From positions 1,652,501 to 1,716,500 of the forward strand of contig CP073213.1 of assembly GCA_020342235.1 (NCBI GenBank): 64,000 bases of DNA, read 5' to 3'. Shown here in pieces: positions 1 through 8,511 of the stretch. The position numbers were made by a program, and so were the translations under genes. Each line of letters begins with the position of its first letter. Position 1 is the stretch's first letter. The stretch comes from Saccharomycopsis phalli. Taxonomy: Eukaryota; Ascomycota; Saccharomycetes; Ascoideales; Saccharomycopsidaceae. The notes below the pieces were generated by a model, which saw nothing but the letters and a program-made list of their open reading frames with translations, ran no database searches and was not told where the DNA came from.

Positions 1-1900
1 ACTGATCACGTGCACATACCTATCTCAGTGTTTACATAAACAACCGGTTAAGCAGCATCATGTACTGTTGATGTGGTGGAATAACATCGGTGATACGCCA
101 CCAGATGGCGATCATGAGTCGCTCACTGGCGATTAACATACTCGCGAGAGTACAGTGTATACTAATCAGTGACTTACACTCTTGTAACGGGCAATTCCCG
201 GTACCTCCCTTTTGGTATATGACTGGCACGTGAATCACTCTACGTGTTACCCTAGGGTAAGCGGCCAACCTGCAGATTGTATCTAAAAGCCAACATGCAA
301 AGCCTCGAGAAAGAGGAGAAGGATGCCACTAGAAAGAACTATAAATACATGACGCCAGGCCTTATGGCCAACAAACCTTTTACCTACATCTTGTAAGCTT
401 GTCTTCCTTGAAAACCGGATTATAACAATAATAATATAAGGAGGTAATTATTAGGCCCATTATCCTAACGGACCTAAAATATTACAACTCTCAATATCGC
501 GTAATGTAGACCAAGTATTTCAATACCGTCAATGAGAACGAAAATATGGTATATAAAAAGCCAACAGGTCCTTTGGACGTGTACCTCATCGGTCTTCTAG
601 GCGATCATACTCAAATTAGATTTGCCATTAAAGTAGTTAATGTAAAATTTTATAAATAAAGTATCAGACTGAGATCCAAGCAGAATGACAACATTATTGT
701 ACACTAAAACTTCTGAGTTGCGACCAGTGTTACCAATTTAGCATTATGTGCTTATTGCTAGATTTCTAACTAAACTAACAAATACCAGGAAATGGCCAGG
801 AAAAAAATGTAGCTAATCAATCGCATGCTTCGGCAACGTGGTACTACTTTGTGATTACTTGAGTTCAATACCTTTTCTGTGAGACTGGACTATATAGTGA
901 GAGCTGAACTATTCAAGTACTAAGACACATCATTATGTTGATAGGCTAAACCTAAGTTTCGATGACTCGTCGGTGGCATACGATGTGTAAAAGCCTCTTA
1001 AAGTAATGACTTATGTTATAGTTTAAATCGCAGTAGATTTGCTTTACGAAAGCATCAATTTAATTCCAAAAAAAATAACAAAATATTCAGTTCTTCATTC
1101 GGTAAAGATATTATATCTATATTTACCTCATCTTTACTTTTCTGCTGCCAGACGAATTTCCCGGTTTATTATATAATCTTCACTGAATAGCTTTGTTAGC
1201 CATTATTAATATTTTAGTAGTTTATTTTACCATTAAAACTTACATTTAATATCCTATCATTTATTTTCACAAGTTTAGCAACCGTATTATAAAGGCCATT
1301 AATAAACTGCGAGATCTGTGGTTCATTTGAGTTCAAAATTTTACAAGTTAAAAGCCAAGTAGAATATGAGGTACGTCACCTATCAACACAACAAGCATTC
1401 TGTTGTGTTGTAATATATAGGGTCTCTTTCTTGGAATCTTCAATTGGATCCATGAATGATGTCTATATACTTCCAATGATAATGGCCGACCAACTAAAGT
1501 CGGTGTACTAATTGTCATACCAGCAATTTACTTTTATCTGTGATATAATGCAGATGATTATATCAAAAATCAATGGGTTGAGTCCGGGAGTGTCAATAAG
1601 CAATTGTTGCGATGTTGGAGAATTGAATGGGTTAACAGAAGACATTGCTTTTGACAAGGGGGAATAGATAAGCATGTATTTCATTCTTCTTTTAAATTGT
1701 ATAGTTGATGTTATTCATATTTGGTCAAGCAGAGGACCTCCTAGATTTTTTATATTGTAATGGTGTAACTGCACATCAGATTTATCTGTCATGATCAAGT
1801 TATAAAAATATACGACGCATTTGTCAACCAATCTAAGAAAAATTTGAATCGAAAAATGATCAGAATATTATTTCAAAAAATAAAAAACAAAACAAGAAGT
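1..1900. other. Gene-poor left flank
   Basis: I see no credible coding region here; the longest open frame is about 78 codons and looks random. The stretch is AT-rich with TATA-like sites near 340 and 551. It ends at a tRNA gene, a common landing place for yeast retroelements, so old element debris is possible, but I could not define convincing ends for one. Confidence 0.6.
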
Positions 1901-1998
1901 GTTACAGTGGCCGAGTGGTTAAGGCGATGCCCTGCTATAGTATGGCCTAAGTTAGGCATTGGGTTTTACCTGCGCAGGTTCGAATCCTGTCTGTGACG
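1901..1998 (+). tRNA. tRNA-Ser(GCT), intron-containing
   Basis: All arms fold. The acceptor GTTACAG pairs with CTGTGAC (one G-T), followed by discriminator G1998. The D loop has GAGTGGTTAA, the T arm is GCAGG-TTCGAAT-CCTGT, and there is a long variable arm. The anticodon stem ATGCC/GGCAT closes the loop CTGCTAA, giving anticodon GCT at 1934-1936. A 16-nt intron (1938-1953) lies just after position 37, the usual site, and contains the small palindrome GCCTAAGTTAGGC overlapping the stem. A six-T run at 2002-2007 is the Pol III terminator. It reads AGC/AGU serine codons, and S. cerevisiae tRNA-Ser(GCU) is also intron-bearing. Confidence 0.96.
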
Positions 1999-2067
1999 CC
2001 ATTTTTTGCTCAGGTTGAGCAAATGGACTGTTTTTTTTTGAAAGATTGGTATTTCAATCATTTAAAA

Positions 2068-2493
2068 ATGCCTCCAAAAGGATGGAGAAAAAATGCAGAG
2101 GGCAACTATCCACAACCGAATAAAAGTCAAGAAATCAAAACTATTGATGAAATATTATTTCCTAAATCGACAATAATTCAATTAGCCAAGTCAGAAATGC
2201 CAGAGGGAACGCTAATATCCAAAGATAGTGCAATGGTGCTCCAACGAAGTGCCACTGTATGGGTCAATTATGTAATGGAGTATGCTAGAAAAGTGACAGT
2301 GTCAAAGGACAGGAATACTGTTACGGCAAATGATGTGATAGAGGCGTTATATTCCATGGGATTTGAGGAATTTGTGGAGCCAATGACAGAAGAGCTAGCC
2401 AGTTACAACAAGAGACAGGAGCAAAAGAAAATGGAAAAGAATAAGATAGAGGATGAAAATCGTCGAGTTAAACTAAGCGATATTACTAATTAA
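2068..2493 (+). CDS. DPB4: DNA polymerase epsilon / ISW2-type complex histone-fold subunit Dpb4
   Basis: The 141-aa protein opens with MPPKGWRKNAEGNYP, almost identical to the start of yeast Dpb4, followed by a histone fold (about residues 28-110) and a charged Lys/Glu-rich tail. In the family, Dpb4 (POLE3 class) pairs with Dpb3 in DNA polymerase epsilon and with Dls1 in the chromatin-remodelling complex, where it helps bind DNA and pass on parental histones. The open frame extends upstream into the tRNA, but ATG 2068 matches the family start. The 5' leader can be at most about 70 nt because a tRNA gene ends at 1998. The tail is shorter than in S. cerevisiae (about 196 aa). Confidence 0.93.
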   Translation: MPPKGWRKNAEGNYPQPNKSQEIKTIDEILFPKSTIIQLAKSEMPEGTLISKDSAMVLQRSATVWVNYVMEYARKVTVSKDRNTVTANDVIEALYSMGFEEFVEPMTEELASYNKRQEQKKMEKNKIEDENRRVKLSDITN

Positions 2494-2514
2494 CGAAGGC
2501 ATGTATTAAAAGAA

Positions 2515-3501
2515 TTAAGCTCGAAAACAGGTAGTATAGAAAGGCAAGCCACAAGCGGTTCCACCTACTAGATATAATGTTAGGACGACCACCAAGCCAA
2601 CGATTAGCTTGAATCGTATGTTATCAAACCATAGTTTTCTTCTCAATTGTAGTGTGCGTCTCTTGAAACCCGATGAGTTTAAGTTTAAGCGATCGGTTTT
2701 GTTGACCAAGAGCCCGATTCTTTCACCACGGTCCATTATTTTATCGACGTTTTCGTTCATAATTTGTTTTAGGTCATTTAGTTCACTTGTTAAGAAGTTG
2801 ATGTTTAGGTTGGATAAGTCTGACTGCTCGATATTGTCTTCAGACAAGGAATATTTGGCCCCCTTATTACCAACCAAGTCTCTCAAGACCAAGTGTGTAG
2901 GGACAGCATTAATTTTCTTTTCTTCATTGACTATGATTTTTGCGAATTTGGACTTGAACTCAAAGTCATTGAAGACGTTCATGCCGTTATTGGCAGCAAG
3001 TGTTTGGGGGTTTGCTGCCTGGCTACTGGAGGCAGCGGCGGGGGAGTTTTGTTTACCGGCCTTTAGCCTGTAGCTTTTGTAACTTGCCAAGATTTTGTCC
3101 AATATAGCCAACGGTATTTCCTTCTTTAGTCTTGAGGAGCATATAGTCAAAATCGTAATCAAGTCATCACTGGTGTAGTTGTACTTGACATAGTACAATG
3201 TCAAGCTGTTATTATTGACAGCGCGTTTTGTGGAGTTGGACAAGTTGCTTATGGAGCATATTGGAATGATTCCTATACTAAACAGACTTGGGCTGTTTAT
3301 GACACTCAACTGGCTATTGATGACATCCACGCAGTTTATGGATGTGTTTGGGAGGAGTAGTTGGTCAAGCAAGCCAGAGTTCTCATAGGTGTATAAAGTA
3401 AATGAATTATAAGTTAGCGTTGTGTATACCAAGTGCTTGTGTGCCTCATCTCTTGGATCGTTGGCGGGAAGCTGTGAGCTATTCTTGGTGGCACCAAACA
3501 T
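2515..3501 (-). CDS. NYV1: Vacuolar R-SNARE Nyv1-like
   Basis: The 328-aa protein has a longin-type N-terminal region (about 1-150), a low-complexity Ala/Ser/Gln linker, one SNARE heptad region (about 230-290) whose central layer residue is an Arg in MDRGERIG, a basic stretch, and a C-terminal membrane anchor (about 300-320). A longin domain plus an R-SNARE motif plus a tail anchor fits the VAMP7/Nyv1 class. Ykt6 lacks the anchor, and Snc lacks the longin domain. Nyv1 drives homotypic vacuole fusion with Vam3, Vti1 and Vam7. It is longer than S. cerevisiae Nyv1 (about 253 aa) because of the linker. It is convergent with DPB4, 21 bp away. Confidence 0.8.
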   Translation of the reverse strand: MFGATKNSSQLPANDPRDEAHKHLVYTTLTYNSFTLYTYENSGLLDQLLLPNTSINCVDVINSQLSVINSPSLFSIGIIPICSISNLSNSTKRAVNNNSLTLYYVKYNYTSDDLITILTICSSRLKKEIPLAILDKILASYKSYRLKAGKQNSPAAASSSQAANPQTLAANNGMNVFNDFEFKSKFAKIIVNEEKKINAVPTHLVLRDLVGNKGAKYSLSEDNIEQSDLSNLNINFLTSELNDLKQIMNENVDKIMDRGERIGLLVNKTDRLNLNSSGFKRRTLQLRRKLWFDNIRFKLIVGLVVVLTLYLVGGTACGLPFYTTCFRA

Positions 3502-4138
3502 GGTCTTTGGCTACATAAAAACGAGAGATTTAGGCAGTTTAGTTTTGGTACCGTGCGGTTGGTACCTAGTTACCACTGTTGGTCAGGATTTTAGCCTTGG
3601 TGAGAGCGGGACGACCAAATGATATATAAATATTGTATAAATAAATGTGGATTGGTGAGAAAAAAAATGTTTTGTTGGCCAGGGGCAGAAAAATGAAATA
3701 CGATTTGGCTAATTTGAGTACATCGTTCCTTTTTCAAAGGATTCTTGTCAAATGTTTGGAATTTTGGCGGGGGATTTTCTCCAGACACTGTGCACTTCCC
3801 TTCACCCTTGGTCCGACATTGGATGTTTTGGAAAGGGTTTTGACAGAGAGAAAAACAAATACTGTGGAATGTACTACAGGCTACATCAAAAAAAAAAAAA
3901 AGAGTTTCTGAATACCAATGGTCTTGTGCGAATTGGGTTGAATTGTACGACGGTTAATAGAAGATCTGGAGGGACGCCAGTTATACAGTAAGTGGGGTAT
4001 GTGCGAACATATTTGCCAACTGGAAGCACATGAGACCGCGGTAACATGCATTGTGGAGGGGAATGGCCAATCTTTGCAGTATTTAAAGTACGGCAATTTC
4101 TGGGGAAGCCAGCGAAAAGCGAGCATAATTCTTTATAA
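3502..4138. promoter_or_regulatory. Divergent promoter NYV1 / ATO transporter
   Basis: This 637-bp gap between divergent genes holds no convincing ORF. It contains a direct repeat of TTGGTACC (3545-3552 and 3559-3566), a 14-A tract at 3888-3901 (a typical nucleosome-depleting poly-A) and a TATTTAAAG element near 4078 about 60 bp before the transporter start, the likely TATA box. Confidence 0.45.
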
Positions 4139-4903
4139 ATGAGCATAAGTGACAAGCAACTAACTCCTGATCCCGAGAGACAGTACCTCCACAAGATTGA
4201 GACCAGTGCCGACGGTGCTGTGGTGCACTTGGGCCCCTATGCTTTCAACAAGGACGAGCTTGTGAATGCGTTTGGCGGGCAATTAAACCCTGGGATTCAC
4301 GGCTTATCGTCTGTGAGACTTGGTAACCCAGCTGCGATGGGGTTGGCGAGTTTTGCGTTTTGTGCGTTTGTCGTGAGTCTTATCCACCTCCAGACCCGAG
4401 GGGTGACGAACCAGGCGATATTGATATCTGCGTGTTTGTTCTACGGCGGTGCGATTGAGCTAATTGCCGGGATACTATGTTTTATCACCGACAACACGTT
4501 TGCCGGCACGGCGTTTGGGTGCTTTGGCGGGTTCTGGCTCAGTTACGGCGGCATTCTCTCGGACAAGTTTGACATCAAGTCGAGCTATGCCACCGAGGCG
4601 GAATTCAACAATGCGCTTGGGTTCTTTTTGATTGGGTGGGTGTTTTTCGCGTTTGCGCTTTGGATTTGCACGTTCAAGGCCACCTGGCCGTTCTTCTCCT
4701 TGTTCTTTCTCCTTGTCGTGTGGATCTCGGTGTTGGCAATTGGGGTGTTTACCGGCAAAGCCGGCGTTGTCAAGGCTGCAGGGGTGTTGGGGTTGCTTGC
4801 TTCGTTCAATGCGTTGTACTTGATGTGGGCAGGTATAGCCACTCCGGAGAATTCGTACTTCCAAGCGTTGCCGCTCTACATGCCACACGCACCGAGAATA
4901 TAA
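4139..4903 (+). CDS. Acetate/ammonium transporter of the Gpr1/Fun34/YaaH (AceTr) family
   Basis: The 254-aa protein has a hydrophilic N-terminus of about 60 residues and then six hydrophobic segments. The family signature appears as NPAAMGLASF (canonical NPAPLGL) just before the first membrane helix. Relatives are Ady2/Ato1, Ato2 and Ato3 of S. cerevisiae, the expanded ATO set of Candida, and bacterial SatP. They export ammonium or import acetate and succinate at the plasma membrane, usually during growth without glucose. The coding sequence uses TTG and GTG heavily but contains no CTG. I do not assign a particular ATO number because the family expands independently in each yeast lineage. Confidence 0.9.
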   Translation: MSISDKQLTPDPERQYLHKIETSADGAVVHLGPYAFNKDELVNAFGGQLNPGIHGLSSVRLGNPAAMGLASFAFCAFVVSLIHLQTRGVTNQAILISACLFYGGAIELIAGILCFITDNTFAGTAFGCFGGFWLSYGGILSDKFDIKSSYATEAEFNNALGFFLIGWVFFAFALWICTFKATWPFFSLFFLLVVWISVLAIGVFTGKAGVVKAAGVLGLLASFNALYLMWAGIATPENSYFQALPLYMPHAPRI

Positions 4904-4995
4904 TTTATAGTTTAATGATTTTTATGTAATTTGTAGCAACGTCCTGGCCGAGGCACTTTGGCATTATACGCAGTACACTAAGTACGTCACACTTT

Positions 4996-5150
4996 ATGAT
5001 TGGGTGGTCTAATGACATTTATAAAACCGTTTATAGCAACACATCGCCCCAGTCGAGCCACCAAACAATTCATGCTTGGGTGGTCCGATATTTATCAAAC
5101 CGTCTGTAGAAACGCGTCGCCCAGCCAGGCCACCCAGCGATTCATGCCTT
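4996..5150. repeat. About 72-76-bp tandem duplication of the MXR1 3' end
   Basis: Two diverged direct copies begin with TGGGTGGTC at 5001 and 5077, and a third, partial one is the real end of MXR1 at 5141-5160. Read on the minus strand, the copies encode the ends RTTPKA-stop (the real gene), RTTQA-stop, and a further decayed TTQ. The unit therefore looks like the last codons plus 3' flank of MXR1, duplicated in tandem downstream of the gene. Confidence 0.7.
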
Positions 5151-5690
5151 TGGAGTGGTCCGCAAGACGTGGTTTGGGCATGCATAGCCAGTGGGGTTGA
5201 GAATCAAGTACTTTTGGTGGTAATCCTCGGCGTCGTAAAAGTTCTTGAGCAACTCAATCTCAGTGGCAATGCTGTGGTTTGGATACCACTTCTTCTGCGA
5301 CTCCTGGGCAATGGCCCTGGCCTCCTTCAACTCGTCCTCGTTGTTGACGAAAATCGCACTCCGGTACTGGGTGCCGACGTCGTTGCCCTGTCTGTTGGCG
5401 GTGGTTGGGTCGTGGATCCGAAAGAAAAACTCAAGCAATTCCCGGAGAGACACCTTCTTTGGGTCGTATGATACCTGGAGAGCCTCAGCGTAGTCGGTGT
5501 TGCCTCCACACACTGCCCGATAGCTTGGGTTGTCAAAGTTGGTTTGGTCGCCGTTTGCGTAGCCAACCTTGTAGTCGGTCAAGGCAAAATGCTTGCGGTA
5601 GATGTGCTCGACGCCCCAGAAGCATCCGGCAGCGACGGTGAGGATCTTGTCTCCTTCAAGGACTTTTAAGCTAGGTGAGAGTTTGGACAT
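5142..5690 (-). CDS. MXR1: Peptide-methionine (S)-S-oxide reductase (MsrA)
   Basis: The 182-aa protein contains the MsrA active-site motif AAGCFWGVEH near residue 20, with the catalytic Cys, plus GYANGD, YAEALQVSYDP and YRSAIF typical of the family. It reduces the S epimer of methionine sulfoxide in proteins and free methionine, using thioredoxin, and protects against oxidative damage. Length and domain fit the cytosolic yeast enzyme with no added targeting sequence. It is divergent from DYS1 across a 240-bp promoter containing a CACGTG at 5749-5754. Its 3' end is involved in the tandem repeat at 4996-5150. Confidence 0.96.
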   Translation of the reverse strand: MSKLSPSLKVLEGDKILTVAAGCFWGVEHIYRKHFALTDYKVGYANGDQTNFDNPSYRAVCGGNTDYAEALQVSYDPKKVSLRELLEFFFRIHDPTTANRQGNDVGTQYRSAIFVNNEDELKEARAIAQESQKKWYPNHSIATEIELLKNFYDAEDYHQKYLILNPTGYACPNHVLRTTPKA

Positions 5691-5930
5691 TGTTTTGTCG
5701 ATAGTCCAGCGGTGCTAGGCAATTTATACTCGGGGAAACACGCGAATTCACGTGTGTTACAGCCTCTGCCCCAATGCAAGCGGTTCAGACCAAATAGGGC
5801 TAAGCCACTCTTGACACTGGTGACGAATATTCCAGGCGACGGGAAAATTAACCAGTCGGTGGCCCATGCACCATGCGCACGGGACATGGGGCTGTAAAAT
5901 TTTGCGCCTGCAATCGCTCAGCAACTGAAA

Positions 5931-7025
5931 ATGTCATCTGGCTTACCTGAATTGGCGGCCGACGCGGTGCTTGTGAAATCGGCACCGGTGCCAGACGATT
6001 TTGTCGAGTGCAAGGGCATCGACTACTCCCAGGAATCGAGCTATGACATCAGCGCCACCGAACTAGTGCGCAACATGAAGACCATGGGGTTCCAGGGCAG
6101 TGCCTTGGGCAAGGCGTGCGAGATTATTAATCAGATGCGGGACTGGCGGGGCAAACACAAGTCGGAATTGGAGGAGCACGAGCAGGAAAAGGGCAGCTAC
6201 GACGCCAAGGGGTACCAGAAGACCACGGTCTTCTTGGGGTACACGTCGAACTTGATTTCCTCGGGACTCCGTGAGACTATCCGGTTTTTGGTGCAGCACA
6301 AGTTTGTCGACGCGCTCGTGTCGAGTGCAGGTGGCATTGAGGAGGACTTGATCAAGTGCTTGGCACCAACGTACCTTGGCGACTTCAGCTTGCCCGGAGC
6401 CAAGTTGCGGGCCGAGGGCATGAACCGCATCGGCAACTTGCTTGTGCCAAACGACAACTACTGCAAGTTCGAGGAGTGGATCGTGCCGATCTTGGACCAG
6501 ATGTTGCTCGAGCAGAACCGCGACCGCGTCTCGTGGTCGCCAAGCACCTTCATTGACAGATTGGGCAAGGAGATCAACAACGAGTCCTCGGTGTTGTACT
6601 GGGCCCACAGAAACAACATCCCGGTGTTCTGCCCTTCCTTGACAGACGGCTCCATCGGCGACATGTTGTTCTTCCACACGTTCAAGGCCTCGCCCGACCT
6701 GCTCAAGGTCGATCTCGTCGCCGACATCCGCAGAATCAACTCGCTCTCCATGGCTGCCTCCCACGCTGGCATGATCATCTTGGGCGGCGGCTTGATCAAG
6801 CACCACATTGCCAACGCCTGTCTCATGAGAAACGGCGCAGACTTTGCCGTCTACATCAACACCGGCCAGGAGTTTGACGGCTGTGATGCGGGCGCAAGAC
6901 CCGACGAGGCAGTGTCCTGGGGCAAAATCAAGGCCGACGCTCCTAGTGTGAAGGTCTATGCCGACGCTACGTTGGTGTTTCCGTTGATTGTGGGTGCCAC
7001 CTTTGCTTCCAAGAAGCCGGAGTGA
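5931..7025 (+). CDS. DYS1: Deoxyhypusine synthase
   Basis: The 364-aa protein matches yeast and human deoxyhypusine synthase along its whole length. Visible landmarks are TSNLISSG and [11 protein letters not shown] (NAD and spermidine site), [30 protein letters not shown], and the catalytic lysine in EAVSWGKIK. It transfers the aminobutyl group of spermidine to a lysine of eIF5A, the first step of hypusine formation, in the cytosol. The coding sequence is GC-richer than its neighbours and uses C-ending codons, as highly expressed genes here tend to. Its single CTG codon (in ASPDLLKVD) sits where S. cerevisiae has Gln. Confidence 0.97.
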   Translation: MSSGLPELAADAVLVKSAPVPDDFVECKGIDYSQESSYDISATELVRNMKTMGFQGSALGKACEIINQMRDWRGKHKSELEEHEQEKGSYDAKGYQKTTVFLGYTSNLISSGLRETIRFLVQHKFVDALVSSAGGIEEDLIKCLAPTYLGDFSLPGAKLRAEGMNRIGNLLVPNDNYCKFEEWIVPILDQMLLEQNRDRVSWSPSTFIDRLGKEINNESSVLYWAHRNNIPVFCPSLTDGSIGDMLFFHTFKASPDLLKVDLVADIRRINSLSMAASHAGMIILGGGLIKHHIANACLMRNGADFAVYINTGQEFDGCDAGARPDEAVSWGKIKADAPSVKVYADATLVFPLIVGATFASKKPE

Positions 7026-7032
7026 GTTGTAG

Positions 7033-7440
7033 GTTTGTTGAATATATTGTGCAAGCTGAGTAAGTTAGGATTGTTGAATATACATGTGCAATCTCTGAAC
7101 CTTGATTCGAGCTGAGTAAGCTATACGTTTATTGAATATACATATGCAATCTCTTCACCTTGCTTCAGCCAACTAATATATACGTTCATCCCAATATACA
7201 TATGCAATTTCTTCACCTTGCTTCAGCCAACTAATATATACGTTCATCCCAATATACATATGCAATCTCTTCACCTTGCTTCAGCCAACTAATCTACACA
7301 TTCATCTCAATATACACTACGCATCCCTTCACCTTGCTTCAGCCAACTAATCTACACATTCATCTCAATATACACTACGCATCCCTTCACCTTGCTTCAG
7401 CCAACTAATCTACACATTCATCTGAATATACATTATGCAA
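7033..7440. repeat. 58-bp minisatellite between convergent genes
   Basis: The block CACCTTGCTTCAGCCAACTA recurs at 7156, 7214, 7272, 7330 and 7388, an exact 58-bp period. A degenerate copy precedes it at about 7098 and a shortened one at 7035-7080. Copies 1-2 and copies 3-5 form two sub-families (ATATATACGTTCATC versus ATCTACACATTCATC), which implies local duplication. The period is not a multiple of three and the copies contain stop codons, so the array is not coding. It fills the gap between the stops of DYS1 and the NDUFA12 gene. Confidence 0.95.
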
Positions 7441-7441
7441 A

Positions 7442-7858
7442 CTATCTCTTTGCCACCTCCGGCTTCCAGCTCTCAAACTTTGGACGGGCCGTGTTGTACG
7501 TGACAAATGCCCCTGGGGTCCCAGTATAACTCGTGTCATGCACCTTCAATGGGTACGCACGCTCGGAAATCTCCTCTGGTCTCAACTTGTTTGGTGGCGT
7601 GTCGGTACCGTAGCCCAACCAGTAGTGCCAGCCCGGCTCAATGTTCGCCATATTGATATCCCAGCTTGGATACTCAACCCATCTGGTTCTCAAGTGGATC
7701 TCCTCTGGGTTCGTGGTCTCGTAGAATTTATTGCCTCTGTCGTCAACTCCCACAAGGCTACCGGACTTGGCATCGCCAATGGTCGCAATCTGCCAGGCAT
7801 ACCGCTTCAAGCCCACCTTGTATGCGTTCTTGACTTGTCTCCACAACGAGGTCGACAT
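7442..7858 (-). CDS. Complex I accessory subunit NDUFA12 / B17.2
   Basis: The 138-aa protein has the NDUFA12 features: an N-terminal amphipathic segment (VKNAYKVGLKRY), GDAKSGSLVGVDDRGNKFYE, the conserved RTRWVEYP, WDINMANIEPGWHYWLGY, then a C-terminal arm ending in a PKFESWKP region. NDUFA12 is a matrix-facing accessory subunit of the NADH:ubiquinone oxidoreductase peripheral arm, added late after its assembly-factor paralogue NDUFAF2 leaves. Its presence shows that this yeast keeps complex I. The minisatellite begins directly beyond its stop codon. Confidence 0.93.
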   Translation of the reverse strand: MSTSLWRQVKNAYKVGLKRYAWQIATIGDAKSGSLVGVDDRGNKFYETTNPEEIHLRTRWVEYPSWDINMANIEPGWHYWLGYGTDTPPNKLRPEEISERAYPLKVHDTSYTGTPGAFVTYNTARPKFESWKPEVAKR

Positions 7859-8104
7859 GGTTATACTGCAAGCTTTTTGGTCAGGATTTCATTGGACAAA
7901 TTGGTTACGAGCGCATGCAAATGTCCGCCAAACTTGCGCCCATTTTCCGCCACTCAAATACATCATTTTAGACTGATTTTATATTGAAAATAGTCTTTGC
8001 CTTTATTTATACCTCAATATTCGCATCTTATTGCCCTCCTGGTGATCGTCCGGGTAACATATAGCCTGGTATTGCATCAAACACATGTATGTACCCATGC
8101 AATC

Positions 8105-8491
8105 ATGTCCTCAACAACTGCAAACAGTAATGGGGCATGTCGAATTGAAAAATATCCCGCCAACTTGAATAAAGAAAAAAAGTCACACGAGGCAGAAGAG
8201 TTTGAGGACGAGGAGGATGAGGATGAGGATGAGGATGAGGATGACAGTTTTAGTTACTACCTCTACGGCGTATTGCTCATAATAGGCTCATTGTTATACT
8301 TCATCTTTGGACTAGGATCAATGTTCAACGTTTGGAAGTTCCCTTCAATTCCCGACTCCGACTTTCCCGTAGAAAATTACTATGCATATGCAATTTACTT
8401 GAGCCCCACAATCTTTTGGATATGGTGCATAGTATCTTGGGTAGGCATGAAGTTATTCAGGCAAGCAAAGGGCAACAGAACACCAAATTAA
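8105..8491 (+). CDS. Small membrane protein, probable PIG-Y/Eri1-type subunit of GPI-GlcNAc transferase
   Basis: The 128-aa protein starts at ATG 8105; the open frame extends further upstream but without an ATG. It has a hydrophilic N-terminus with an acidic Glu/Asp run (8204-8243, a GAGGAT microsatellite), then two membrane segments (about residues 62-80 and 100-120). The C-terminal segment SPTIFWIWCIVSWVGMKLFR resembles human PIG-Y, whose end I recall as a hydrophobic helix followed by WTWMGIKLFR. PIG-Y/Eri1 is a small ER subunit of the enzyme that starts GPI-anchor synthesis. The match rests on a short motif and topology, so it is a proposal. The acidic head is unlike mammalian PIG-Y. Confidence 0.6.
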   Translation: MSSTTANSNGACRIEKYPANLNKEKKSHEAEEFEDEEDEDEDEDEDDSFSYYLYGVLLIIGSLLYFIFGLGSMFNVWKFPSIPDSDFPVENYYAYAIYLSPTIFWIWCIVSWVGMKLFRQAKGNRTPN

Positions 8492-8511
8492 TTTTTTTTA
8501 TTTACAGCTAT

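Noticed and set aside
66-427. Possible solo LTR: begins TGTTG, ends TAACA, contains a TATAAATA box, and lies in a tRNA-linked gene-free flank
   Set aside because: No target-site duplication and no second copy in the window to compare. The termini are short enough to occur by chance, so it is not annotated as an element.
4475-4929. Long open frames antisense to or overlapping the transporter gene, and similar ones over DYS1 and MXR1
   Set aside because: They arise from GC-biased codon use in the real genes and show no domain of their own.
7033-7440. Regular repeats that might suggest a CRISPR array
   Set aside because: Units are head-to-tail and near identical with no unique spacers; this is a eukaryotic minisatellite.
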